This document shows positions 46,662 through 54,756 of a stretch of DNA of 64,000 nucleotides, piece after piece. Position 1 is the first letter of the stretch. Each line of letters starts with the position of its first letter. The notes under the pieces were generated by a model, which saw only the letters and a program-made list of their open reading frames with translations, was not told where the DNA came from and ran no database searches. The position numbers and the translations under genes are program-made. Origin of the DNA: Dethiobacter sp. (GTDB taxonomy: Bacteria; Bacillota; Dethiobacteria; Dethiobacterales; Dethiobacteraceae); contig JAGXRN010000008.1 in assembly GCA_018335875.1 (NCBI GenBank), positions 25,020-89,019 on the forward strand. Reading direction: 5' to 3'.

Positions 46662-46676
46662 AATGACCTCCTCTTT

Positions 46677-47870
46677 TTAGAGTTCGCCGTTAAAAGCTTT
46701 CTGCAAGATTGATTTCTTTAGTTCTTCCAGGTCGGCTAGCTTCTGTTGATAGATGGATTCGAGATTTCGGGTTTCGTGAGACAAAGCATTAAGTTTTGAG
46801 ACAATTTCATTTTGCACTTCAAGAGACTTAGGAACAGGGATTGAAAAATTCACTAAAGTCTTAATTGGGAGTTGCGGCTGTGCAGCGCCGGACACATGAC
46901 TATTTATTTGAAATTTTATTACACCGGACCTTAAAACCTCAAACAGGTACTTCGGTGTAATGACTTTTAGGTTCGGACGAAATATCAGCATTCCTGAGTT
47001 AATCCGGATATTTTCGTACTTAACATCATCACAGTAGATGCCAAGATTGCCAATGGTTCCTCTTGTGGTCATAACAACGTCGTTACGATTTAATTTACCT
47101 TTTCCGAGTGCATTATCTTTCTCCACATTAATAAACATGGTGCTGTGAAACTCGAAGCCGTCAGGCCTTACATTCTTTGTATTTAAAAACAAACAAAAAC
47201 CATCTGAAAGGAAATCACTTTGTTTGGGGTAGTTTTTCCCCCTGTCGCCATCAATAATTTCAAGGACATTTTTGTCCCCTAACTCCTTCTCTTCCCAATC
47301 ATCACCCGGATTAGCAAAGACACTCTGCAAATATGACTCGAATAGCTCCTGGGCATTTTGCAGATTCTTCTCGGCATTCTCTTTTGCCTTGGCAATGGAG
47401 ACAAAAGACTCATCCAGAATGGAGACTATGCGTTGTTGTTCTGGGAGCGGGGGGAGAGGCAATAGGATTTTCTCAATTTGCTGTTTATTTATAGAATCGA
47501 ATACTGCTCCTGTATTTCCAGTAATTTCACTTTCATATTTTAAAAGAAAATTAAACAAAAATTCTCTGTCTATTATTTTGGACACTCTTATTGCTGCAAG
47601 CCCACGACCTATACATATACAGTTTGTTGAAATGTTTACCGGTCCTACAGGCGCTCTGACAGACATGAGAATATCGCCCTGCTCCGCTTGCTTAGTTATC
47701 TTAGTTGTCCAAACTGTCGGGTCACCAATGAATTTTTCAGTAAAATCTTTCTTGCCTTGATAAAAAGGCAAGCCACTGCCAGCCTTGTTATAATGCTTAC
47801 TTTCTGGAGATTGGCCTGCGATAACTTGGCAAACCTCTCCAAGTTTCTTTACTTCCCAATTCTTCTTCAT
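46677..47870 (-). CDS. hsdS: Type I restriction enzyme, specificity subunit
   Basis: The 397-residue protein has two target-recognition domains, about 1-140 (WEVKKLGEVCQVIAGQSPES) and 190-345 (DWEEKELGDKNVLEI). They are separated by a conserved helical spacer with PLPPLPEQQRIVSILDESF (about 135-185) and followed by a second helical repeat (LADLEELKKSILQKAFNGEL). It sets the DNA sequence recognised by the complex. It overlaps hsdM by 4 bases (ATGA type). The recognition sequence cannot be predicted by eye. Confidence 0.94.
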   Translation of the reverse strand: MKKNWEVKKLGEVCQVIAGQSPESKHYNKAGSGLPFYQGKKDFTEKFIGDPTVWTTKITKQAEQGDILMSVRAPVGPVNISTNCICIGRGLAAIRVSKIIDREFLFNFLLKYESEITGNTGAVFDSINKQQIEKILLPLPPLPEQQRIVSILDESFVSIAKAKENAEKNLQNAQELFESYLQSVFANPGDDWEEKELGDKNVLEIIDGDRGKNYPKQSDFLSDGFCLFLNTKNVRPDGFEFHSTMFINVEKDNALGKGKLNRNDVVMTTRGTIGNLGIYCDDVKYENIRINSGMLIFRPNLKVITPKYLFEVLRSGVIKFQINSHVSGAAQPQLPIKTLVNFSIPVPKSLEVQNEIVSKLNALSHETRNLESIYQQKLADLEELKKSILQKAFNGEL

Positions 47871-49321
47871 AGCAGATTCCTAATAAGCCTTAAGATTTCA
47901 GCACTTTCCCCATCAAGAGACTTAATCTCATCCAGTATTTCATGTGGGTCACGCAGTACAGCTTCATCTTTCCTGTTGGGATTCTTCACGGACAGGTCAT
48001 AAGTTGCAGTATCTACATCACCAATATTTACTGACCATGACTTTTCAGAATCAGTTTTTGTTTTCTGTAACTCAACAAACTCAGCCAAATCTTCTTCATT
48101 CAGTGGATTGGTCTTGCCAAGGTTCCTGTCCAGGTTAAGCTGATAATACCAGACACTGCGTGTGGGCGACCCTTTCTCAAAGAAAAGAACAACCGTCTTC
48201 ACGCCTGCCCCTGCAAATACACCGCCTGGTAAGTCAAGAACAGTATGCAGATTACAGCTCTCTAAAAGCAATTTACGCAGACTTATAGATGCGTTGTCAG
48301 TGTTGGACAGGAAGGTATTCTTAATAACAATACCGGCGCGACCGCCTGCTTTTAATATTTTGATAAAATGCTGTAGGAATAGGAAGGCCGTTTCCCCTGT
48401 CTTGATAGGGAAATTTTGCTGAACCTCCGCACGTTCTTTCCCGCCAAACGGTGGATTGGCCAGGACAACATTATAGCGGTCTTTTTCCTGAATGTCTGTG
48501 ATGTTCTCTGACAGGGTATTGGTATGAACGATATTAGGCGCTTCAATACCGTGCAGAATCATATTCATGATGCCAATAATATAGGCAAGTGACTTTTTCT
48601 CTTTCGCATAAAAAGTCTTCTTCTGCAGGGTTTCCATTTCTGATGTAGTTAGGTCTTTACTCGACTTCAGGTAGTTAAAAGCTTCAACTAAAAAGCCTGC
48701 AGAACCTACAGCACCATCATAAATCCTGTCACCAATTTTGGGAGCCACGACTTTTACAATGGCGCGAATCAGTGGCCGGGGCGTGTAATACTCACCGCCG
48801 TTTCTACCGGCATTCCCCATGTTCTTAATTTTTGCTTCATACAGATGGGACATCTCATGCTTTTCCGCATGTGTACGGAACCGGAGCTCATCAACCAAGT
48901 TGATGACTTCGCGCAGGTTATAGCCGCTTTGTAGCCTGTTCTTCAGTTCCGTGAAAATCTCGCCAATTTTATACTCTATGGTGTCGGCATTTGTGGAGCC
49001 CATCTTAAACTTCTGCAGGTACGGAAACAACTTTATATTTACAAAATCCCTCAGGTCATCACCGGTAAGGGCTTTATGGTGGTCAATTTTGCCGTTACCA
49101 TTTTTGGGAGCAGCCCATGTCTCCCATTTATATTCAGGGCTTATTATTTCCGTATATGTCTTTCCCGACAGCATAGCCGCCATCTTCTTGTCTTTTTCCA
49201 GGTCATCCAGGTACTTTAGAAACAAAACCCATGAAGTCTGCTCTACATAGTCTAATTCGCTACTGCACCCTGCGTCTTTATGTAAGATGTCGTCAATGTT
49301 CTTGAATGTTTGCTCAAACAC
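47867..49321 (-). CDS. hsdM: Type I restriction enzyme, methyltransferase subunit
   Basis: The 484-residue N6-adenine methyltransferase has an N-terminal HsdM helical domain (about 1-140). The SAM site IYDGAVGSAGFLVEAFNYL is a D-x-A-x-G-S-x-G variant, and the catalytic motif is NPPFGG (about 293), followed by FLQHFIKILKAGGRAGIV. The start is GTG at 49321 with GGGGGA upstream. It is the first gene of the hsdM-hsdS-hsdR operon. Confidence 0.94.
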   Translation of the reverse strand: MFEQTFKNIDDILHKDAGCSSELDYVEQTSWVLFLKYLDDLEKDKKMAAMLSGKTYTEIISPEYKWETWAAPKNGNGKIDHHKALTGDDLRDFVNIKLFPYLQKFKMGSTNADTIEYKIGEIFTELKNRLQSGYNLREVINLVDELRFRTHAEKHEMSHLYEAKIKNMGNAGRNGGEYYTPRPLIRAIVKVVAPKIGDRIYDGAVGSAGFLVEAFNYLKSSKDLTTSEMETLQKKTFYAKEKKSLAYIIGIMNMILHGIEAPNIVHTNTLSENITDIQEKDRYNVVLANPPFGGKERAEVQQNFPIKTGETAFLFLQHFIKILKAGGRAGIVIKNTFLSNTDNASISLRKLLLESCNLHTVLDLPGGVFAGAGVKTVVLFFEKGSPTRSVWYYQLNLDRNLGKTNPLNEEDLAEFVELQKTKTDSEKSWSVNIGDVDTATYDLSVKNPNRKDEAVLRDPHEILDEIKSLDGESAEILRLIRNLL

Positions 49322-49733
49322 TTAGGCGTTCCCCCTAGTTATTTGCATTTTAGCGCATATGTTATAGGTTCAATTTTAACTTTGGCAATAAGCGCAGACA
49401 GAAGCATGTCCGTGCTTCGTGTTATATTTTGTAAATCACCTATAATTTTCGCCATTTTATGTCTATTTCCTTTATAGCCTTTTGTTTTTACTACATGTAA
49501 GCCATTTTTTGGTGTGAGTAAAAAGCAAAAACGGCCAGGTGGAAGGGCCTACAATAATAAGAATTATCTTACAATAGTTTTACCAGGGAATTCTCTCACT
49601 TTATGCCCCGCCTGAGCCCTAACCTTCACCGAAGAAATTCGTTGCACCTTGCGCATTTTAGATGACTTAAAATTGAAACTAAGAAAACACCTCTTCCCCG
49701 ATAAAAGGCAGAGGTGTTTTACAAAATCTATCT
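49322..49733. other. Intergenic region upstream of hsdM, with terminator
   Basis: These 412 bases include the hsdM promoter region, a GGCC...GGCC hairpin near 49533-49550 and, at 49684-49720, a perfect AAAACACCTCT/AGAGGTGTTTT stem that ends transcription of the DUF1232 gene (T-rich on both strands). I see no gene. Confidence 0.6.
49684..49720. terminator. Terminator of the DUF1232 gene, symmetrical
   Basis: An 11-bp perfect stem with a 15-nt loop has T-rich 3' ends on both strands. Confidence 0.8.
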
Positions 49734-50192
49734 TTATTTCTCGTTATCGAACATCTTTTTAATTTTCTCAAAAAGACCTTTTCCTATCATATCATCAACT
49801 GATTTTATTATTCTTTTAACCAATGCTAATATATCTTCATCACCAACCCAGTGCCCTCTTACAACCACTGGATCTGTTGTGTTGATAATTGAGTTTAAGA
49901 CATAAGCAGCTACCGCAACGTCATCGGAGAAACCAACTGGGCCAATAAACCCTTCTGGTAAAAAATCAAATGGTGATACAATATAAGCAAGCGCAATTCC
50001 CAATTTTGCTTTTGCACCAACCTCAACCTCTTTATCCATTATTAATTTGCATAATAAATACATTAAATCTGGTATAACAACAATATACTCTGTGTATTTG
50101 TAAGCTTTTCCCTCTTTACTTCTAGCCCACTCTTTAAGCTTTTCTCTTAAATTACGGTAAAAATCATCATGCATTTCCATAGCAATTGACAA
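49734..50192 (-). CDS. DUF1232 (YkvA-like) membrane-associated protein
   Basis: About 152 residues with the DUF1232 core AKLGIALAYIVSPFDFLPEG, then GFSDDVAVAAYVLNSII, and a charged C-terminus (KRIIKSVDDMIGKGLFEKIKK). Function is unknown. AGAGGAG lies eight bases before a TTG at 50192, the likely start; an in-frame ATG at 50180 and GTG at 50201 are alternatives. It lies between the RM operon and rlmH, with its own terminator. Confidence 0.8.
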   Translation of the reverse strand: MSIAMEMHDDFYRNLREKLKEWARSKEGKAYKYTEYIVVIPDLMYLLCKLIMDKEVEVGAKAKLGIALAYIVSPFDFLPEGFIGPVGFSDDVAVAAYVLNSIINTTDPVVVRGHWVGDEDILALVKRIIKSVDDMIGKGLFEKIKKMFDNEK

Positions 50193-50303
50193 TACAATCA
50201 CTCCTCTTTTAGTTACTGGATATATGAGGGTGGTTAGACAAATATCGGCAAATTCCTCTAGAAATTCCAGATGTTTAATCAGTTACGTAAAAATATTTCT
50301 CCG

Positions 50304-50783
50304 TTACTTGTGGTACGGTTCACCCCGGATAATCTTAAACGACCGATACAGCTGCTCGAGCAGGAGCAGGCGAAAGAGTTGGTGGGGGAAAGTTAGCGGT
50401 GAAAAGGAGAGAAGCATATCGGCACGGGCAAGGAGGCGGGGAGAGAGGCCGAGGCTGCCACCGATGAGAAAGGCGACGCGGCTTTTACCGGCAGTAGCGA
50501 GCTGCTCCAGATGGGAGGCAAGTTCAGGGGAGGAGAGCAATTTGCCCCCGATAGCCAGGGCAATCAGGTACGCGTCAGGGTTTATAAGCTTCTCCAGGCG
50601 GGCGCCTTCCTGTTCAAGCACAGACGCCTCCTCTGCCGGGGAGGCGTTGTCGGGAATTTTCTCATCGTTTACCTGATGTACAGAAACACGGGCATAGGGT
50701 ACGAGCCTTTTTAGGTATTCCTCTATACCTTCTGCCATGTATTTGTCTTTTATTTTGCCCACTGCCAGTATCTGGATGTTCAT
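50304..50783 (-). CDS. rlmH: 23S rRNA pseudouridine-1915 N3-methyltransferase
   Basis: The 159-residue SPOUT methyltransferase has MNIQILAVGKIKDKYMAEGI, the SAM-binding knot with FLIGGSLGLSPRLLARAD and LSFSPLTFPHQLFRLLLLEQLYRSFKIIRGEPYHK, the diagnostic C-terminus. It modifies helix 69 of 23S rRNA. GAGGTG precedes the ATG. Its place near htrA, walJ and the yyzF-like gene matches conserved Firmicutes synteny. Confidence 0.96.
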   Translation of the reverse strand: MNIQILAVGKIKDKYMAEGIEEYLKRLVPYARVSVHQVNDEKIPDNASPAEEASVLEQEGARLEKLINPDAYLIALAIGGKLLSSPELASHLEQLATAGKSRVAFLIGGSLGLSPRLLARADMLLSFSPLTFPHQLFRLLLLEQLYRSFKIIRGEPYHK

Positions 50784-50797
50784 TGTGTCACCTCGAG

Positions 50798-50965
50798 TCA
50801 GACGATGAGGAAGAGGGGCAGGCGTGCACAGAAATCACAGTGCTGAGGCGCCGTCCATTGTGTAAAGCTCACTTCACCCAGCCGGTAGAGATCCGGCGGT
50901 GATTCATAGACTTCAACAAATTCGTCGATAGCCTTGTCCAGGTGCTCGTCGCATACGACATACAC
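50798..50965 (-). CDS. yyzF: CxxH/CxxC small protein (YyzF/BA_5709 family)
   Basis: The 55-residue protein starts with GTG at 50965, seven bases after AAAGGAGGTG. It has the pair VVCDEHLDKAIDEFVEVYE (C-x-x-H) and HCDFCARLPLFLIV (C-x-x-C), a predicted zinc site. This matches the small CxxH/CxxC family that in Bacillus sits beside rlmH and htrA. The gene ends 14 bases before rlmH. Role unknown. Confidence 0.85.
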   Translation of the reverse strand: MYVVCDEHLDKAIDEFVEVYESPPDLYRLGEVSFTQWTAPQHCDFCARLPLFLIV

Positions 50966-50986
50966 TGCACGGCACCTCCTTTCCTG

Positions 50987-51889
50987 TTATTTTCCATTAA
51001 GAATTTGCATAATCAGCGGCACAACACCCGTCAGGTCTGCCGGCGCCGTTAAAAGGTTGATTCCTGTTCCGACCATGAGCAGGGGCACCGGATTCCTGGT
51101 GTGGGTGCGGGAAGTAAGATCTTCAATGTTGCCGTGGTCGCTGGTAATGATAAGCCGGGTTTGCTGCAGGTCCAGGCTTTGCACCAGGCTGCCTATAAAG
51201 CGGTCCAGTGTTATTATGGTTTCAGCAGCGTTTTCAGGGCTGCGTTTGTGACCGACGATGTCAGTGAGGAAATGCTCAAAGAAGATAAAGTCATACCCTT
51301 TGGCAACTGCTGCCACTCTTTGCCCGGCCAACTCGGGGGTAACAGGAGGCACATCATGCCCGAGTGAAGGAAGAATGCGGTTGGTGATGTCAAAGTAGAC
51401 TGCTTCTCCTCTTGCCATGTCTTCGAACTTTCTAAAAGGCAGGCCAGCGTAGAGGTTGAGCATGGTGGAGGCGGAAAAAGAGCCTTTTTCAGGTTGCTCT
51501 ATAGCAAAGAACTCTGGCCGGTAACTGTTGACAAATGTGGCTTTGTAGCCCGCGGACACTATTTTTCTTAGCATTCCCTCAGACGCCAGAATTTTACGCA
51601 GTTCCTCGTTGGGGAACCCGTTGATGTGACGCCCCACTGCCTTGGCGGCATTTACTCCTGTAAAAAGTGTGGTCTGACCGGTGGCGCTCTGCGGGCAACC
51701 CGGTAAACCGAGCGTGGCGTCAAGCGGGTAGAGAACAGCCATTTCACCGCTGTACCCGGCAGCCTCTATGGTCAGGTCCCGGCCGCCGAGCAGGTGGTTA
51801 AGATTGGGTGTGGGCGTGGTGGACAGGGGATTATCTTTGCCGGCAGGCCCAAGCCCCAATCCATCAATAAAGAGAAAAACTACTTTCAT
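50987..51889 (-). CDS. Alkaline-phosphatase-superfamily metalloenzyme (phosphoglycerate mutase-like)
   Basis: The 300-residue protein has MKVVFLFIDGLGLGPAGKDN, GCPQSATGQTTLFTGVNAA (metal Ser/Thr region), FFEHFLTDIVGHK and LIITSDHGNIEDL (metal Asp-His) with a further His in SRTHTRNPVP. It is shorter than phosphoglycerate mutase (about 510), and related proteins are annotated only as metalloenzymes or phosphopentomutase-like. GGAGG precedes the ATG. It lies between htrA and the yyzF-like gene. The substrate is unknown. Confidence 0.82.
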   Translation of the reverse strand: MKVVFLFIDGLGLGPAGKDNPLSTTPTPNLNHLLGGRDLTIEAAGYSGEMAVLYPLDATLGLPGCPQSATGQTTLFTGVNAAKAVGRHINGFPNEELRKILASEGMLRKIVSAGYKATFVNSYRPEFFAIEQPEKGSFSASTMLNLYAGLPFRKFEDMARGEAVYFDITNRILPSLGHDVPPVTPELAGQRVAAVAKGYDFIFFEHFLTDIVGHKRSPENAAETIITLDRFIGSLVQSLDLQQTRLIITSDHGNIEDLTSRTHTRNPVPLLMVGTGINLLTAPADLTGVVPLIMQILNGK

Positions 51890-51987
51890 AAATCCTCCGC
51901 GGCTTTTTGTCTATCATAACATACTATACAAGGCAAAAAAAGGATATGGCTTAAAAAGGTTCTAATAGTGAGAAGGCGAAAAGAATC

Positions 51988-52021
51988 AAAAAAGCGGCTG
52001 ACAGTATTCGCAGCCGCTTTT
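51988..52021. terminator. Intrinsic terminator downstream of htrA
   Basis: AAAGCGGCTG and CAGCCGCTTT form a 10-bp stem. On the minus strand six T follow; the plus strand has TTTTAG. Confidence 0.8.
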
Positions 52022-52037
52022 AGTGGCAGTTAAAGTG

Positions 52038-52066
52038 CAAATGTTCGAATGTTTAGACCTGACCCC
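52038..52066. repeat. Dispersed repeat (GGGGTCAGGTC family), single copy
   Basis: On the plus strand CAAATGTTCGAATGTT-tagac-CTGACCCC. It matches the second unit at 4687-4715 with two substitutions. On the minus strand its first G is the last base of the htrA stop codon (GAC TAG GGGTCAGG). Confidence 0.85.
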
Positions 52067-53226
52067 TAGTCGGTGCGGGCGGGCAGTTCGGCCAGTTTGA
52101 TGGTGGCAGTGTGTTTCTGCTGGCCGCGGTAGAAGACAATTTCAAAGCTGTCACCTACATTTTGGTTAAAGATTATGCGCCTCATCTCGTTAAAGGTATC
52201 TACTTTTTTACCGTTCATTTCAACTATCACGTCGCCGCGCATAATGCCTGCATTATCAGCAGGGCCGCCTTTGACAACATCCTGAATCAATACGCCGTAA
52301 TTAACAGGAAGCTGCAGTTGGCTGGCCATGGCCTGGTTTATATCGCCGCCCCAGTAGATGCCGATCCAGGGGCGGATGATGCGGCCGTGGATGATGAGGT
52401 CTCGTGTGATGGTTTTTACTGTGTTGGCAGGAATGGCAAAACCCATCCCTTCAACACCTGAAATTTTAATCTTGGCGGTGTTGATGCCGATTACTTCGGC
52501 CCCGAGGTTGACCAGTGGGCCGCCGCTGTTACCGTCATTGATGGCGGCGTCAGTCTGGATAAAGGTAAAGTTATGTTCGTTGATGGTGAGTGTGCGCTGT
52601 TTGGCGCTGATGTAGCCCACTGTGACAGACTGTGAAAAGGCAAGCCCGAGCGGGTTGCCGATGGCTATGGCCATCTCCCCCACCTTTATTGTATCTGAAT
52701 CACCAAATGTGGCTACGGGCAGGTTGGTTTTTTCTATTTTAATTACTGCCAGGTCAGTGGCCGCATCGGCGCCAATCAGCGTTGCCAACAGTTCTTCTCC
52801 ACTGCTGAGAGTAACGCTGATCTCATTTGCCTTGTCTATCACATGGTTGTTTGTGACTATATAGCCGCTGCTGTCAATGATTACGCCTGTTCCCGTTGCA
52901 CGTTCAGTCAGAATCTGCCTGCCTCGTATAAAGTCATAAGTGAGGGCCTTGTTGGTGATACCGACAACCGTGGGAACAACATGCTCGGCTGCACGTACAA
53001 TTGCCGTGTTTTGGTATTCAGGCAAGTCACGCTCCGAAAACCGGACTTCCTCGGGCGGAGGCAAAAAGATTGGGTCCGGCTGGGCCTGTGCACTCTGGTC
53101 AAGATAGCGCACCATGGTCATGGCCACAAGCCCTCCGCCAAGTACTGCCCCAAACAGGGCAGCGATGACAATTGAAATGAGGCCTATTTTTCTTGGTTTT
53201 TGTGAAAATCCGTGAAAGAAGTCCAT
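52066..53226 (-). CDS. htrA: Membrane-anchored serine protease, HtrA/DegP type with PDZ
   Basis: The 386-residue S1C protease has one N-terminal transmembrane helix (about 15-37). The trypsin-like domain has the catalytic triad in VTNNHVID (His), DAATDLAVIK (Asp) and NDGNSGGPLV (Ser). One C-terminal PDZ domain follows (about 285-380: GVLIQDVVKGGPADNAGIMRGD). It degrades misfolded exported proteins. GGGGGTG precedes the ATG at 53226; a start at 53256 is less likely. It is located beside walJ as in Bacillus yyxA. Confidence 0.94.
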   Translation of the reverse strand: MDFFHGFSQKPRKIGLISIVIAALFGAVLGGGLVAMTMVRYLDQSAQAQPDPIFLPPPEEVRFSERDLPEYQNTAIVRAAEHVVPTVVGITNKALTYDFIRGRQILTERATGTGVIIDSSGYIVTNNHVIDKANEISVTLSSGEELLATLIGADAATDLAVIKIEKTNLPVATFGDSDTIKVGEMAIAIGNPLGLAFSQSVTVGYISAKQRTLTINEHNFTFIQTDAAINDGNSGGPLVNLGAEVIGINTAKIKISGVEGMGFAIPANTVKTITRDLIIHGRIIRPWIGIYWGGDINQAMASQLQLPVNYGVLIQDVVKGGPADNAGIMRGDVIVEMNGKKVDTFNEMRRIIFNQNVGDSFEIVFYRGQQKHTATIKLAELPARTD

Positions 53227-53326
53227 TTTTACACCCCCTCGTAATAAATATAGCAAGGAGTTGTGACAGAAATATGAAGATATCCTTTTTCTTTAAGGAT
53301 TATTTACACATTTGTTGTCGTCCATA

Positions 53327-54121
53327 CTAGGCCAGGCGGATGTGGCAGCTTGGGCTGTGGCGGCTTGCTACGTGGACGGCAAAGTTTTTCCCGGGTCGGC
53401 AGCCGGCGCATTCCAGTTCGGATAAAACAGTCTCTAGCGCAAGCGCAGGCAGGTTGTTGTGCTCACTGAGATGGGCAAGCACAATATGCCTGGTGGCAGG
53501 GGCGAGGGCATTGGTCAGGACTTTGGCCGCCGTCTTGTTGGAAAGATGGCCGCTGTTGCTTAGAATACGTTTTTTTAGCGGCCAGGGATATGTACCGTTT
53601 AGCAGCATGTCCTCGTCGTGGTTTGCTTCAAGAATCAGGCAGTTGGCATTTTGCAGGCGGTCAAGGATACCGGGAGTAACATAGCCCAGATCCGTGGCCA
53701 GGGCTACAGTTTTACCGCCGCAGTGAAAGAGGAAACCTACTGTGTCCGCGGCATCATGGGGCAGGGGAAACGTTTCGATTACCAGATCCTTGTGGCTGAA
53801 TCTTCCCTGGCGCGGCATTGCCCTTTCATAGTGTGGGAGCAGAGGGCCAAGCCTGCCGTTCATTGCCTGCCAGGTACCCACTGTGGCAAAAATGGGCAGT
53901 CCGTAGCGCCTGGCCATGATACCGGCACCGCTTACATGGTCGTTGTGGTCATGGGAAACGAGCAGGCAATCGAGTGTTGCGGGATCAACACCGATTTGGT
54001 TTAGAGCAGAGGCAAGACGGCGCCCGCTTATACCGGCGTCAACCAGCAGGCGGGCGTTTTCGGTAGCCACATATACAGCATTGCCGGAGCTGCCGCTGGC
54101 CAACATACAGACTTCTATCAT
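53327..54121 (-). CDS. walJ: Metallo-beta-lactamase fold hydrolase WalJ/YycJ
   Basis: The 264-residue protein has the N-terminal MLASGSSGNAVYVATE, the zinc motif VSHDHNDHVSGAG (about 54-66), LATDLGYVTPG and LEANHDED, which are typical of YycJ. Family members are nucleases linked to the WalRK system. The ribosome site is weak (GGAT). It follows the phosphatase gene by 6 bases. Confidence 0.9.
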   Translation of the reverse strand: MIEVCMLASGSSGNAVYVATENARLLVDAGISGRRLASALNQIGVDPATLDCLLVSHDHNDHVSGAGIMARRYGLPIFATVGTWQAMNGRLGPLLPHYERAMPRQGRFSHKDLVIETFPLPHDAADTVGFLFHCGGKTVALATDLGYVTPGILDRLQNANCLILEANHDEDMLLNGTYPWPLKKRILSNSGHLSNKTAAKVLTNALAPATRHIVLAHLSEHNNLPALALETVLSELECAGCRPGKNFAVHVASRHSPSCHIRLA

Positions 54122-54127
54122 AATTGA

Positions 54128-54742
54128 TTATCCATCGCTTTCTTCCAGGTGGCACTGTTCATTAAAAGTAAGCAGGCGGCGTGCGCCATCTTTTTCTTCA
54201 AGTACTGTAATGGCGGCGGATGAAAAAGGAAAGGGCCACGGCCCCTCAAAGTCGAGCCCTAAAAACTCCACTAAGAGCGCGTTCAGGTAGCGCCCGTGCC
54301 CTATCAGTGCCACAGTGTGCAGGCCGTTTTTATCAAGCAGTACTTCAAGCCCCTGCTGCAGGCGGCGCCGGAAAGCCGGCGGCGGTTCCTGGCCGGGGAT
54401 TGGGGCACTGCGCAGGTCGCGCCGCAGGTGTAAATAAAGCTGTGGGTATTGTTCCTGTATTTCAGGCCAGGAAAGCCCCTCCAGCAGGCCCCAGGAATAT
54501 TCACGGAAAACAAGGGCAGGCACCGGTACAAGGCCCAAAAGCTTTGCCGCGGGCCGCGCAGTTTCCATGCTGCGTGTCAGGTCGCTTGTATACAGGCGCT
54601 GCGGCCTGTAATGAGCAAGACGCCCGGCCAGTTTTTCTGCCTGAATTTCTCCAAGGGCGCTCAGCGGGTAGTCAGAATGTCCCTGGAAGCGGCCTTCGGC
54701 ATTGGCTGTGGTCTGCCCGTGCCTGGCTAAGATAATGCGCAT
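54128..54742 (-). CDS. Histidine phosphatase (phosphoglycerate mutase-like)
   Basis: The 204-residue branch-1 histidine phosphatase has the catalytic RHG motif LARHGQTTANAEGRFQGHSD, the YTSDLTRSMETA block with the active-site arginine, FREYSWGLLEGLS and ALIGHGRYLNALL (second histidine). Substrate is unknown; alpha-ribazole phosphatase-like and general phosphatase roles are both possible. It sits between murA and walJ, an insertion not found in Bacillus. Confidence 0.85.
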   Translation of the reverse strand: MRIILARHGQTTANAEGRFQGHSDYPLSALGEIQAEKLAGRLAHYRPQRLYTSDLTRSMETARPAAKLLGLVPVPALVFREYSWGLLEGLSWPEIQEQYPQLYLHLRRDLRSAPIPGQEPPPAFRRRLQQGLEVLLDKNGLHTVALIGHGRYLNALLVEFLGLDFEGPWPFPFSSAAITVLEEKDGARRLLTFNEQCHLEESDG

Positions 54743-54756
54743 ATTAACCGCCTTCT

